Below are positions 40,266-48,823 of a stretch of 64,000 nucleotides of DNA, piece after piece (the stretch's first letter is position 1; the number at the start of each line of letters is the position of its first letter). The stretch covers positions 101,714-165,713 of the forward strand of contig NZ_BCTL01000006.1 in the NCBI RefSeq assembly GCF_001571265.1, given 5' to 3'. The notes below the pieces were generated by a model. It had not been told where the DNA came from. It saw only the letters and a program-made list of their open reading frames with translations, and did no database searches. Made by a program: the position numbers and the translations under genes. Source of the stretch: Cedecea neteri NBRC 105707 = ATCC 33855 (GTDB lineage Bacteria; Pseudomonadota; Gammaproteobacteria; Enterobacterales; Enterobacteriaceae).

Positions 40266-41036
40266 TTAGTTAGTGGTAACTTTAAGCGTCACCGAAATGT
40301 GCATTAGTGTAGTTTCGTCTTCTTTTGCTGCAACCTGAACCTGAATTACCCATCCATAATTGGCATCACCGGTAATGAATGGTTTACCAATACAGATGCT
40401 TAAACCTTCAATGCTTTGTTCTTTTCTGTGAAGCAGCAAAGCATTACAATACAGTTCATAATGTGTCTGAAGGACTTTTTCTTTTGACAATAATTCCGAT
40501 AATGAATGAACAGGCATGTGTTCATGGAATAGATCCGGAGTGTTGAATAAAGCTCTGAACATGACAGAAGATAAAAATGTAGTAAAGCGCCGTTCAATTT
40601 CTGCTGGCCAACGCTCTGCAGCATCATTTTGGCAGTCACTGGTTACGATCTCTTCAGCAATTAAATCACTTATCTCAGGAAGAGTTGCCTGAGAAACCGA
40701 CCCGCGAATACGAGATATGTCGGTTGAACAATCAACTAATTTGAACGTTGTTTTTGTGTTGTCTGCATTATTTATCAGCTTGTATTGTGTGCCACATAAT
40801 ACCGGCTTTTCAAATTTTGCTGAAAACCGTATCGTTCCATCATATTGATGATTTGGTTTTTCTTCCTGGAAGAAAAGATGGTTTTTTACATCCGCGATAA
40901 CACGCATGCCGTGTGCAATTAAAGCTGCCTGGTTCAACTCCGCGGCAGCAGTCAGGTCAAAGTGTATTGGGTTGTAATCTCCAGAGAAATTAGCCCAACG
41001 CTGCCCATGCCCGCAATCGTATATCATTTTTTTCAT
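40266..41036 (-). CDS. MaoC-like (hot-dog fold) 3-hydroxyacyl dehydratase
   Basis: A 256-residue protein. The N-terminal hot-dog domain carries the hydratase motif FSGDYNPIHFD (catalytic D20 and H25) and AALIAHGMRVIADV, as in MaoC/(R)-specific enoyl hydratases. The C-terminal half (about 140-256) is less conserved and may be a second, inactive hot-dog unit. It would remove water from 3-hydroxyacyl-ACP to give the 2-enoyl chain. Its start overlaps the end of the ketosynthase gene by 4 bp (ATGA). Confidence 0.75.
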   Translation of the reverse strand: MKKMIYDCGHGQRWANFSGDYNPIHFDLTAAAELNQAALIAHGMRVIADVKNHLFFQEEKPNHQYDGTIRFSAKFEKPVLCGTQYKLINNADNTKTTFKLVDCSTDISRIRGSVSQATLPEISDLIAEEIVTSDCQNDAAERWPAEIERRFTTFLSSVMFRALFNTPDLFHEHMPVHSLSELLSKEKVLQTHYELYCNALLLHRKEQSIEGLSICIGKPFITGDANYGWVIQVQVAAKEDETTLMHISVTLKVTTN

Positions 41037-42283
41037 AAAGAACGACCGATTATCAGCGCAGCGTTAGTGCCACCGAAGCCAAAGCTTAGATTCAGTACAT
41101 TATCCACAACAGTATGGAGATGTTGGTTTGGGATAAAATCAAGGTCGCAGTCTGGATCTGGATTATTTAGATTGAGCGTGGCCGGAAGAATATTATTTTC
41201 CAAGGCTTTAAGGCAGATAATACTTTCAAAGCTACCCGCAGCGGCGATCAAATGCCCACTGTATGATTTTGTACTCGAAATGGGAACTTTATAGGCATGG
41301 TGTCCAAAAGCATTCTTAATAGACTCAGTTTCATTGAGGTCGTTGAGCATTGTTGACGTGCCATGCGCATTTATATAGCCAATCTCAGACAACGTTAAAC
41401 CTGAGTCAGAGATTGCTTTTTTTATTGTAGAAATGCGGGAAAGCTTATCCTGGGCTGGAGCCGTGAAATCGAAAGCATCTGAGAAACTGCCATACCCCTT
41501 GATTTCACCGAGGATGGTTGCGCCCCTTGAAAGGGCGGACTCTCGTTCCTCCAGACATAAAATTGCGGCACCTTCGGAGAGAACAAAACCAGAGCGATCG
41601 AGGCTGAAAGGGCATGAGGCTTTATGAATATCCTGCTGTTCATGCGATAACGCCTGCAGGACATCAATCATCCAGACGGACTCATCCGAGAGAAGCGATT
41701 CGCTCCCGCCGGCAAGCATCATGGACATTTTCCCATTCTTAATTAATTCATAAGCATCACCGATAGCAATACTGCCAGTGGCGCAGGCCGCTATTGGCGT
41801 ATTTTGATAACCTCTTAATCCCCACAGAAGGCTGCAAGCGGCGGTGGCTATACTCGGCATGCAATGAAAACAGCTGAATGGAGACCCAACGCCGGCCTGT
41901 TTGTAATCATCATAGTTTTGATTGGCATCATCCAGGCCTCCCCACCCTGTGCCCAAAATCACTCCGCATCTCAGTGGATCATATAGATCATTAGGTTGCG
42001 AGTGATTAAACGCCATCGTGACGGCCTCCTGCGCCGCAGCGAGGCCAAGACGAGCAAAACGCGGTAATTTCCTTCTAATAGATGCAGGAACGCCTTTTAG
42101 CTTAGGCTCATTGTCAATCAGACCATAAAATTTTGCGTTAACACCGGCATCTGTTTTATCAACATATCGATAGCCTGTCTGATAATCCATAATAGATTGC
42201 CAGCTTTCTTCAGCAGAATTTCCTAAGGGTGTAATTGCCCCATAACCTGTAATAACAACGCGTTTATGTTCCATGTTCATCAT
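41033..42283 (-). CDS. 3-oxoacyl-ACP synthase, FabF-like ketosynthase
   Basis: A 416-residue thiolase-fold condensing enzyme. C167 in IAACATGSIAIG, H307 in NAHGTSTMLND and H344 in KSYSGHLIAAAGS form the complete Cys-His-His triad of KAS II. LSFGFGGTNAALII closes the fold. It would extend an acyl-ACP with malonyl-ACP. It overlaps the outer-membrane channel gene by 20 bp and the dehydratase gene by 4 bp, so the export and synthase genes are one transcription unit. Confidence 0.93.
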   Translation of the reverse strand: MMNMEHKRVVITGYGAITPLGNSAEESWQSIMDYQTGYRYVDKTDAGVNAKFYGLIDNEPKLKGVPASIRRKLPRFARLGLAAAQEAVTMAFNHSQPNDLYDPLRCGVILGTGWGGLDDANQNYDDYKQAGVGSPFSCFHCMPSIATAACSLLWGLRGYQNTPIAACATGSIAIGDAYELIKNGKMSMMLAGGSESLLSDESVWMIDVLQALSHEQQDIHKASCPFSLDRSGFVLSEGAAILCLEERESALSRGATILGEIKGYGSFSDAFDFTAPAQDKLSRISTIKKAISDSGLTLSEIGYINAHGTSTMLNDLNETESIKNAFGHHAYKVPISSTKSYSGHLIAAAGSFESIICLKALENNILPATLNLNNPDPDCDLDFIPNQHLHTVVDNVLNLSFGFGGTNAALIIGRSL

Positions 42284-43664
42284 TTACCTTTTTATTAAAT
42301 TCGCCACCGCCAACGGACAGTAAAAACTTCATCGTAGATACAAGGTAATCATATTGACAATCAAGATATGAACTTTTTTGATTAAGAACATCATCCTGAG
42401 AATCTAATAGAGTCTGAAAAGAAATATAACCTGATTTATACTTAACGGTGTTCATTCTCATTAAGTCTTGAGAAATAGAGAGTGTCTTTTTTTGTACGTC
42501 AAATGCATATTGAGAGTTATTTCTTGTCTCCAATGCATTTTTTACCTCAGTCAAAGCATTAAGAACGGCCTTTCTGAAATCGTTTACCGCTAAATCAACC
42601 GAGATTTTTTCTTTCTGTAATTGAAAATTTAACTTTCTCCACTGTAGCGGGGGGAAAGTGGCTGATATTGATTGCAGTAATGTTTGATCGCTAAACCATT
42701 GTGTGAAAATACTGCTTCCTGCACTGATTGTTGCCCCCAGCGATACTGACGGAAAGAAATTGATTTTAGCCAAGTCATAGCCTGCAACAGCCATTTTTAT
42801 TTTGAGTTCTGCTGATCTGATATCAGGGCGCAAAGATATAATGTCAACCGACTGATAAAGCGGTAGTTTAATATCCTGGAACTCATCCAGCCTCGTTTTT
42901 TCTTTAGGGAGATCAACACCGTCCTTGTTATAGATTGTTAACATTGTGTTTCGCTCAGTTTCTCTTTGGCTGAGAATATTTCTGAGCTGTAGCTCGCTGG
43001 AATAAATTGATTTTTCAGCTAATATAACGTCAGACTTTGTGCCTGCACCACTGTTATATTTAGCTTTGACTATTTCATAGGTTGATTTCGCGATATCGAG
43101 CCGCTGTTTGTTAAATTCAATCTGCTCATTGAGTTTAGCAATGCTCCAGTAGCTTTTGGAAATAGATTCAATAATAACCAGTTCTGTATTATGTAAATCT
43201 TCTGCACTGGCTTCAACGTTCCATTGACCTCGCTCCCGCGTCCTGGCAAGCTTTCCCCACAGATCGAGTTCATAACTCATCGACAAAGATGAGCTATAGC
43301 TTTCTGAGGTCTGCGCACTCTGAGATATCATGCGACTACTATTCGCACCCAGAGACATATTAAAGTCGGGGACAAGATTCGTATTTATCTCCCCTGAATC
43401 CAGTTTGCTTTGCTGTAGCCTCAGGGCGGCCGCATGCAAATCATTATTATTTTGCAATGTGGTATAGATAATAGAGGACAGTAATTTGTCATTAAATATT
43501 CCCCACCACTTTTCTTCAACGGGAACACTTTCAGTATCCGTTTTTTTGCCAACCTCTGACGATGAAAAATTTATCACTGGTGTATGATATTCTGTTCTCA
43601 GCATGCTACCGCAGCCAGCGCATAATAAACAAAGCAATAAGAATGCAGGTTTTTTAAAGTTCAT
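42264..43664 (-). CDS. Outer-membrane efflux lipoprotein, TolC/NodT family
   Basis: A 466-residue outer-membrane factor. The signal peptide ends in the lipobox LLCAGC. Two repeats of the outer-membrane efflux protein domain follow, with long alpha-helical barrel segments (YELDLWGKLARTRERG, SLRPDIRSAELKIKMAVAGYDLAKINFFPS). It provides a dedicated exit duct for the MacA/MacB pump encoded just upstream, instead of relying on host TolC. Its start overlaps the macB stop by 4 bp. Confidence 0.9.
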   Translation of the reverse strand: MNFKKPAFLLLCLLCAGCGSMLRTEYHTPVINFSSSEVGKKTDTESVPVEEKWWGIFNDKLLSSIIYTTLQNNNDLHAAALRLQQSKLDSGEINTNLVPDFNMSLGANSSRMISQSAQTSESYSSSLSMSYELDLWGKLARTRERGQWNVEASAEDLHNTELVIIESISKSYWSIAKLNEQIEFNKQRLDIAKSTYEIVKAKYNSGAGTKSDVILAEKSIYSSELQLRNILSQRETERNTMLTIYNKDGVDLPKEKTRLDEFQDIKLPLYQSVDIISLRPDIRSAELKIKMAVAGYDLAKINFFPSVSLGATISAGSSIFTQWFSDQTLLQSISATFPPLQWRKLNFQLQKEKISVDLAVNDFRKAVLNALTEVKNALETRNNSQYAFDVQKKTLSISQDLMRMNTVKYKSGYISFQTLLDSQDDVLNQKSSYLDCQYDYLVSTMKFLLSVGGGEFNKKVNDEHGT

Positions 43665-45601
43665 TTGTAACCTAATGCTTTAGCTGGCGTATAGGACGAT
43701 GCTTTTTTCGCTGGTACGTAACCAAATACGATGCCAATGAAACACGAAAATGCACATGCAATGACAATCGGTGTGGTAGTCAAAATCATTTCAAATTGGG
43801 TAGTCATATAAGGAAATATGACGCTGACTAAACCAGTCAAAACAATACCCAGAGTGCCGCCCAAGAAACAAATAAATACGGACTCAATCAGAAATTGTCT
43901 TCTTATATCAGCAGGGCTTGCGCCGACTGAAAGACGAATGCCAATCTCATGAATGCGTTCCGTGACGGAGACGAACATAATATTCATAACACCTACGCCA
44001 CCGACCAGTAGTGAGATTGCCGAAATCCCCGTCGTTAACAGTTTCATCGAAGTAGAAACGTTGGCGATCATTTCGGCAACGGATTCATTTGTCACGGTAA
44101 AGAAGTCCTTTTTACCGCGCGTGGATTCAAGAGCTTTTTCGACTTTGTCCTTTATTGCCTCGACTTCAGCTTGATCTTTAGCCCGGACCTGAATGGCTTC
44201 ATACGGCATCAGACCCGTGATTCTGTTTATGTATGAAGTCCAGGGCATCCAGACTTTTAGCGCCACCATATCAGACACCCTGGCGGTATCTTTAATCACG
44301 CCCAGAATTTCAAATGGGCGACCAGAAATGTTCAAATATTTCCCGATGGCATCAACTGATGAGCCGAAAATCGTTTCTGCAAGCTTTGATTCGATCACAA
44401 CAACGGCATCACTGTTTATCAGGTTATCGCTATCAAACAGGTGGCCCTCTATTATAATTTTTTTATCCAGATACTCTCTGCTTATACCTGACAGGGTAAT
44501 ATCAATATCACTATCAACAGCATTGACTGTCGATGTTGATGTCATGATCGGCGAAATATTGCTTGTAGGTAATAGTTCAGTGAGAGTATCAACATCATCT
44601 TTATTTAGATTTTTGCTCCCAGGCTCTGGCATTGACTTCCAGCCGGTTCCTGGCCTGATTTCAATGGTGTTTGTATCTAATAAGTTCATTTCCTTCATAA
44701 TGCGATGGTGGGTACCTTCGCTTATGGCAATTGACATAAGAACAGCGAATACGCCAATAATAATGCCCAGCATGGAGAGGAAAGAGCGTATTCTATGACC
44801 ATTTAATGCTCTGAAGGCTGTTCTGAATGCTTCGACGATACCAAACACGATGCTCAATGGATCTGTTTCAAACGCCCTGGCGCTGACCTCAGAGAATTCA
44901 TTGATTGAGATACTTTTTTTGTCTTTAACTATCCGGCCATCATTCATGGATATGATACGGTCGGCTTGTGAGGCGATGTCTTTATCATGCGTCACGAGAA
45001 TAATGGTTTTACCCTGTTTATTAAGCTCTTTGAATATGCCCATGACCTGATGACCCGTCGCGCTATCCAGGGCGCCAGTTGGTTCATCGGCCAGAATTAT
45101 GTCGGCGTCATTCATCAGCGCTCTGGCGATACTGACGCGCTGTTGTTGCCCGCCAGAGAGTTGATTAGGGGTGAAGTTAACGCGATCGCTCAAGCCTATG
45201 GCGCTCAGTATCTTTTCTGCACGCTCATTTCTCCCTTTATAGTTTTTTTGGGTGTACTGCGCGGGTAAAGCGACATTCTCTTTGGCGGTTAAATAAGGTA
45301 ATAGGTTGTATTTCTGAAAAACAAAGCCAATGTGTTTATTTCGTAGTTCAGCGACGCCATCTTCATTTAACGTTGAAACATCGACACCATAGAATAACAT
45401 CTGCCCTAAACTGATATCATCCAGGCAGCCAATCGTATTCATCAACGTAGTTTTTCCGGATCCCGAAGGCCCAACGATGGCGACAAACTCACCTTTTTTT
45501 ATCGTTAGCGAGATCCCCTGTAGTGCAGAAACGACTTCTCCACCACTTTGATACTTTTTATACACATCGGTTAAGATGATATATTCATCAACGTTATGCA
45601 T
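43661..45601 (-). CDS. MacB-like ABC transporter
   Basis: A 646-residue MacB-type mechanotransmission ABC protein. An N-terminal ATPase has [25 protein letters not shown] and [13 protein letters not shown]. The first membrane helix (about 280-300) follows, then a large periplasmic domain, then three C-terminal helices with [22 protein letters not shown]. MacB takes substrates from the periplasm and pushes them through an outer-membrane channel. In this operon the cargo is probably the matured peptide. Its ATG directly follows the macA stop codon. Confidence 0.93.
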   Translation of the reverse strand: MHNVDEYIILTDVYKKYQSGGEVVSALQGISLTIKKGEFVAIVGPSGSGKTTLMNTIGCLDDISLGQMLFYGVDVSTLNEDGVAELRNKHIGFVFQKYNLLPYLTAKENVALPAQYTQKNYKGRNERAEKILSAIGLSDRVNFTPNQLSGGQQQRVSIARALMNDADIILADEPTGALDSATGHQVMGIFKELNKQGKTIILVTHDKDIASQADRIISMNDGRIVKDKKSISINEFSEVSARAFETDPLSIVFGIVEAFRTAFRALNGHRIRSFLSMLGIIIGVFAVLMSIAISEGTHHRIMKEMNLLDTNTIEIRPGTGWKSMPEPGSKNLNKDDVDTLTELLPTSNISPIMTSTSTVNAVDSDIDITLSGISREYLDKKIIIEGHLFDSDNLINSDAVVVIESKLAETIFGSSVDAIGKYLNISGRPFEILGVIKDTARVSDMVALKVWMPWTSYINRITGLMPYEAIQVRAKDQAEVEAIKDKVEKALESTRGKKDFFTVTNESVAEMIANVSTSMKLLTTGISAISLLVGGVGVMNIMFVSVTERIHEIGIRLSVGASPADIRRQFLIESVFICFLGGTLGIVLTGLVSVIFPYMTTQFEMILTTTPIVIACAFSCFIGIVFGYVPAKKASSYTPAKALGYK

Positions 45602-46744
45602 TTATCCATTACCTCTGATAATGACATCGCCGACTTCGATGCCTTCTATAATTTCAGTGGTTGTGGCGGTTTTAATTCCGGCTTTCACCTTTCTTTGTTC
45701 GACTTTATTATCGTGAAGCACCTTTATAAGATAGTGATCCTTATTAATCTTTTCTCCGAGATAATCTGTCGGGATAACTTTGACGTTTTTCTTTTCACTG
45801 ACGATCAAATAGACCTGAACTGACATGGCTGATTTTAGAAAATGATTTTCATTTTTCACATCAAAACTGGCGTTATAGTAAACCGCACTGTTTTTCCCTA
45901 CAGAGGGATCAACAGAATTGCTCTGCATAGTTTGAAGCATTTCTTCAGGTATTTGCTGTATGCTTTTGAGCACCCCTTTATAGCGAGTGCCAGGTGCAGC
46001 GGTGACCGTGAACCACAGAGGCATATCAACGCGAGCTTTTAAAATATCCATTTCAGATATCTTGATATTAACGTTCATCGTATCAAGATTGGCGACAACG
46101 AGAATCGTGGGGGCGCTCTGAGATGAAACAATGGTCTGCCCTTCCCGGATCAGTATGCCCAGGACAACACCATCTATGGGTGAGGAGATTCTTGTGTACT
46201 CTAAGTTGGTCTCGGCGGTGTTTAATTTGACTTTTGCCTGTGCAATTTGAATGTCGTTGACCTCAAGCTGCTGTTTATCACTTTCGTATTTAGTTCTGGC
46301 CGTTTCAAGATCGCTTAAGGTCGTCGCATCCTCTGCCGACATTTTCTTTTGGCGGTTATAATCGCTCAGCGACTGCTTAAGTGATAACGACGTTATCTTT
46401 TTTTGCACCAGCGCAGTATTCAGTTCAGCTTTAGCGTTATCGACATCATTTTGTGCCAGCGTAGGGTCTATTTCTGCCAGCAGCTGTCCCTTTTTAACCG
46501 AATCACCTTCTTTGACATGAAGCTTGTTGAGCTGCCCATTAACCTGCGCCCCAACGCTGACTTGCTCTTTGGGTTTTAATACGCCGGTGGTGGTGAGTAG
46601 CTGATCGATATCTGCATATGCAACGCGATAGGGCTCTTTCTTCGCAGTTTCAATCGCGTTATCTGCTGAAAAAAATAGGCTATTTACCGTATAGACAGCA
46701 GATAGAGCGATCAGACATATCAAAAAAAGAGTTTTTGCGTTCAA
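45602..46744 (-). CDS. MacA-like periplasmic adaptor
   Basis: A 380-residue membrane fusion protein. It starts with an N-terminal anchor helix (residues 5-24). A lipoyl half-motif follows (SVGAQVNGQLNKLHVKEGDSVKKGQLLAEID), then a long coiled-coil hairpin at about 100-180. The second lipoyl half (YTRISSPIDGVVLGILIREGQ) and beta-barrel domains complete it. It links MacB to the outer-membrane channel. It is the second gene of the operon, 67 bp after the peptide precursor, with a hairpin in between. Confidence 0.92.
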   Translation of the reverse strand: MNAKTLFLICLIALSAVYTVNSLFFSADNAIETAKKEPYRVAYADIDQLLTTTGVLKPKEQVSVGAQVNGQLNKLHVKEGDSVKKGQLLAEIDPTLAQNDVDNAKAELNTALVQKKITSLSLKQSLSDYNRQKKMSAEDATTLSDLETARTKYESDKQQLEVNDIQIAQAKVKLNTAETNLEYTRISSPIDGVVLGILIREGQTIVSSQSAPTILVVANLDTMNVNIKISEMDILKARVDMPLWFTVTAAPGTRYKGVLKSIQQIPEEMLQTMQSNSVDPSVGKNSAVYYNASFDVKNENHFLKSAMSVQVYLIVSEKKNVKVIPTDYLGEKINKDHYLIKVLHDNKVEQRKVKAGIKTATTTEIIEGIEVGDVIIRGNG

Positions 46745-46760
46745 AATAGTAACCGTTATA

Positions 46761-46785
46761 AAAGGCCAGGGTCTGGCCTTTATCT
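46761..46785 (-). terminator. Hairpin between the peptide gene and macA
   Basis: AAAGGCCAG and CTGGCCTTT form a 9-bp stem with a 3-base loop; on the minus strand it is followed by TTTAT-type sequence. It lies in the 67-bp gap after the precursor gene. Partial termination here would give more precursor message than exporter message, as in many bacteriocin operons. Confidence 0.5.
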
Positions 46786-46811
46786 AAATGTTTAAAAAAT
46801 AATGCTACGGA

Positions 46812-47030
46812 TTACTTCTCGTTGCAGTCCTTATAGGAACCATCTTTTCTCTTATCATAGCGTTTCCATGGTCCAAAAGTCACATTATCGCCGTAATTGC
46901 CATTGGTGATAGTGCCGCTGACCTTACGATGGCACAAACCGTATGGACCTTGTTTGTGAGTATCATCCCAGAGTGCGCCACCAATAACCGCTAAACTTTC
47001 TTTTGCATCTAATGCTGTGGATTTAAACAT
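46812..47030 (-). CDS. Double-glycine leader peptide precursor, microcin-like
   Basis: A 72-residue peptide. Residues 1-18 form a leader ending in I-G-G, with L7 (-12), D8 (-11), E11 (-8) and V15 (-4) at positions usual for C39-cleaved leaders. Cleavage after G18 would release a 54-residue core starting A-L-W. The core has two cysteines (C33, C69) that could form a disulfide, many Lys/Arg (net about +3), several Gly and aromatic residues, and a charged C-terminus. The start is the ATG at 47030 with AAGGGAACTGAAG upstream. It is the first gene of the island operon and most likely its product. I do not recognise the core. It could be an antibacterial microcin or a signalling peptide. Confidence 0.82.
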   Translation of the reverse strand: MFKSTALDAKESLAVIGGALWDDTHKQGPYGLCHRKVSGTITNGNYGDNVTFGPWKRYDKRKDGSYKDCNEK

Positions 47031-47071
47031 CTTCAGTTCCCTTTAATTAAATTGGATTTAATGGTAAAACA

Positions 47072-47085
47072 GTTCTTCTCAGAAC
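47072..47085. promoter_or_regulatory. Small inverted repeat in the peptide operon leader
   Basis: GTTCT and AGAAC face each other across four bases (14 bp in all), between the predicted promoter and the peptide start codon. It could be an operator or a short leader hairpin. No regulator gene is found in the island. Confidence 0.3.
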
Positions 47086-47092
47086 GAGATGA

Positions 47093-47121
47093 AATGTAGA
47101 ATCCCCACTAGTATGATTCAA
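47093..47121 (-). promoter_or_regulatory. Sigma-70-like promoter for the peptide operon
   Basis: On the minus strand, TTGAAT (47121-47116) and TACATT (47098-47093) are separated by exactly 17 bases, giving a start about 60 bases before the peptide ATG. A second copy of similar AT-rich sequence lies further upstream. This is the best promoter I can see for the ten-gene operon. Confidence 0.5.
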
Positions 47122-47245
47122 TACAAAGTGTTTTAATTAAACGAAATTAAGAGGGTAAGGGCCACGTATTAGGCTATTAAGACAATATATGAGTGAGGAT
47201 TGAATGTGGTTACTGTACCTGATGTAGCTATTTGTTCATTTTTAA

Positions 47246-47434
47246 TTAATGCTCATCGCAACGTTTACGGCGTCCGTTTTTATGGTGTGCATTACAGCTT
47301 CTGGCCTGAGATAATATATTTTTAATATTAACCGTAAGAGGTGTGCTTCCCACGACAGCTTTGCCTTCCTTAGCATTCAATATAGCAGAACTTAATCTTT
47401 TAATTTTATTTAAAATAAATTTAGCTGGGTTATC
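47246..47434 (-). other. Small open frame or gene remnant upstream of the peptide operon
   Basis: A 62-codon stretch is open between an in-frame TGA and a TAA. There is no ATG. The only plausible start in the first half is a TTG at 47380, giving about 44 residues. The translation looks protein-like, with AKEGKAVVGSTPLTVNIKN then a Lys/Arg-rich end carrying two cysteines (SCNAHHKNGRRKRCDEH). It may be a tiny gene with a TTG start, a remnant of another peptide or regulator gene, or chance. The rest of 47031-47687 holds only AT-rich sequence and the promoter. Confidence 0.35.
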
Positions 47435-47687
47435 TCATTCAACAGTAAGTGAAAAATAACCTATGAATTATTTATGCTCAGCTAGATATGTAGTAAGTTT
47501 TTTAATTTAATTCGATAATTATTCGGGTAATACATAAATGAAATGTGTTTTTAGAATAATTCAATTAAAAAAAATTAATTATGCTATGCGTGATAAAGGA
47601 AAAATAATCTTGGGCGCGAACAGACTCAGATCTACAGGGAGGTGAAAGAAAAGCGGGTATAGCCGGGAATTGGAATAATTTAAAACT

Positions 47688-47782
47688 TGGCGGAAAGTCA
47701 CAGGAGTCGAACCTGCCCGGCGCCGCTGGCGGCACCAACTGGAGTTGAAGTCCAGCCGCCTCACCGGAGACGACGACCTTCC
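47688..47782 (-). tRNA. selC: tRNA-Sec (UCA anticodon)
   Basis: A 95-nt tRNA gene including the encoded CCA. The acceptor stem is 8 bp (GGAAGGTC with GACTTTCC), the anticodon loop is CTTCAAC with anticodon TCA, the variable arm is long and GC-rich (GCCGCCAGCGGC), and the T arm contains GGTTCGACTCC. This matches enterobacterial selC. It decodes UGA as selenocysteine, needed for fdoG in this window. Its 3' end faces the AT-rich peptide island; selC is a known island integration site. Confidence 0.97.
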
Positions 47783-47999
47783 GCGCCTGCATTGCTACAT
47801 GGAGGCGGGGCGCAGTATACCGGGTTTCCTGCTGCTACCCAATGGGTCAGTAAGAATATATGCTGCGCCTAAAGTGAAATTATTCACCAAATCAATCTAA
47901 CGGCCCATAAGCTGCTCGTCCCGGCAGGGTTTCCGGGCTTCATTCTGCACAACCTGCATCAGAAATCCGCCGGTAAGTACGTGATCGGGCTACGGCAAT

Positions 48000-48335
48000 T
48001 CAGCCAAAAAAGAACCACGCGGTTTTTATCAGCCCGTTTTCTACTTCGAAAACCGCCATGCTTTCAATCGGTTCATCGCTCAGGCCGTGGATCTTCTCGT
48101 GGTCGAAAACCTTGTTACCCATTGCGGTGCGGGAAATGATTTCTGCTCGCAGGGCCGGGTTGTTGAAGCGGTGCTCTTTATAGAAGGTATAAAGGGCATC
48201 GCGTCCTTCCAGGGAAGGCGTTACGGCTGGCGGGCGGTAAGCGATGAAGTCTTCGCTAAAGCAGGCGGCGAAAGCCTCTAGATCGTGGGCGTTGTAAGCC
48301 TCGAACTGGCGGATGACGGGGTCTGTGACTGACAT
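48000..48335 (-). CDS. SnoaL-like / NTF2-fold protein
   Basis: A 111-residue alpha+beta barrel protein. VIRQFEAYNAHDLEAFAACFSED is the SnoaL-like opening helix. A conserved GRDALYTFYKEHR and C-terminal VFEVENGLIKTAWFF follow. Such domains can be small isomerases or binding proteins; the role here is unknown. It is a single gene. Confidence 0.8.
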   Translation of the reverse strand: MSVTDPVIRQFEAYNAHDLEAFAACFSEDFIAYRPPAVTPSLEGRDALYTFYKEHRFNNPALRAEIISRTAMGNKVFDHEKIHGLSDEPIESMAVFEVENGLIKTAWFFFG

Positions 48336-48591
48336 AAAAGTATCCTGATAAGAGAAACTGGTGGGCTGTCAAAGTGTGGTTGTTGTGTGCGAGGACAGAA
48401 TCTCTTGCCGGATGGAAAATGTCTAATGAAAGGATGGGGCAGATTGTGCGGTGGCCCGGCCTGCGGCTGAAACACTTCATCCCCTGCTTGCCCAAACTTA
48501 GCTCCAGTCTCCCTTCGCAATACACATTAACACCCGGTTGCATTTCATCCAGCTACAATCCGGCGTCTAAAACAATAAAGGGTTGGCAAAA

Positions 48592-48813
48592 GTGAAAAAA
48601 CTGTTCGGGATGATGTGGGTGGGCGTTGTTGCTCTGTCGGCGGTGGCTTGCTCCAGCAGCTACGTGATGTCGACTAAGACGGGCGAAATGATCGTAACCA
48701 AAGGCAAGCCGGAGCTGGATAAGCAGACGGGGCTGACGCGCTATTACGACGCCCAGGGCGTGGAGCATCAGATCCAAAACGATCAGGTGGTGCAGATGAT
48801 TAAGCGCGGCTGA
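48592..48813 (+). CDS. YgdI/YgdR-like small lipoprotein (DUF903)
   Basis: A 73-residue lipoprotein from the GTG at 48592, which has AAAGGG nine bases upstream; a TTG at 48583 is in frame. The lipobox LSAVAC is followed by SSSYVMSTKTGEMIVTKGKPELD, the typical SH3-like DUF903 domain, with TGLTRYYDAQGVEHQIQ. Serine after the cysteine suggests outer-membrane sorting. Function is unknown. Confidence 0.85.
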   Translation: MKKLFGMMWVGVVALSAVACSSSYVMSTKTGEMIVTKGKPELDKQTGLTRYYDAQGVEHQIQNDQVVQMIKRG

Positions 48814-48823
48814 TCGAGATAGA

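Noticed and set aside
47246..47434. Integrase or transposase remnant in the gap next to selC
   Set aside because: The translation shows no tyrosine-recombinase or transposase motif. I keep it only as an unexplained small frame.
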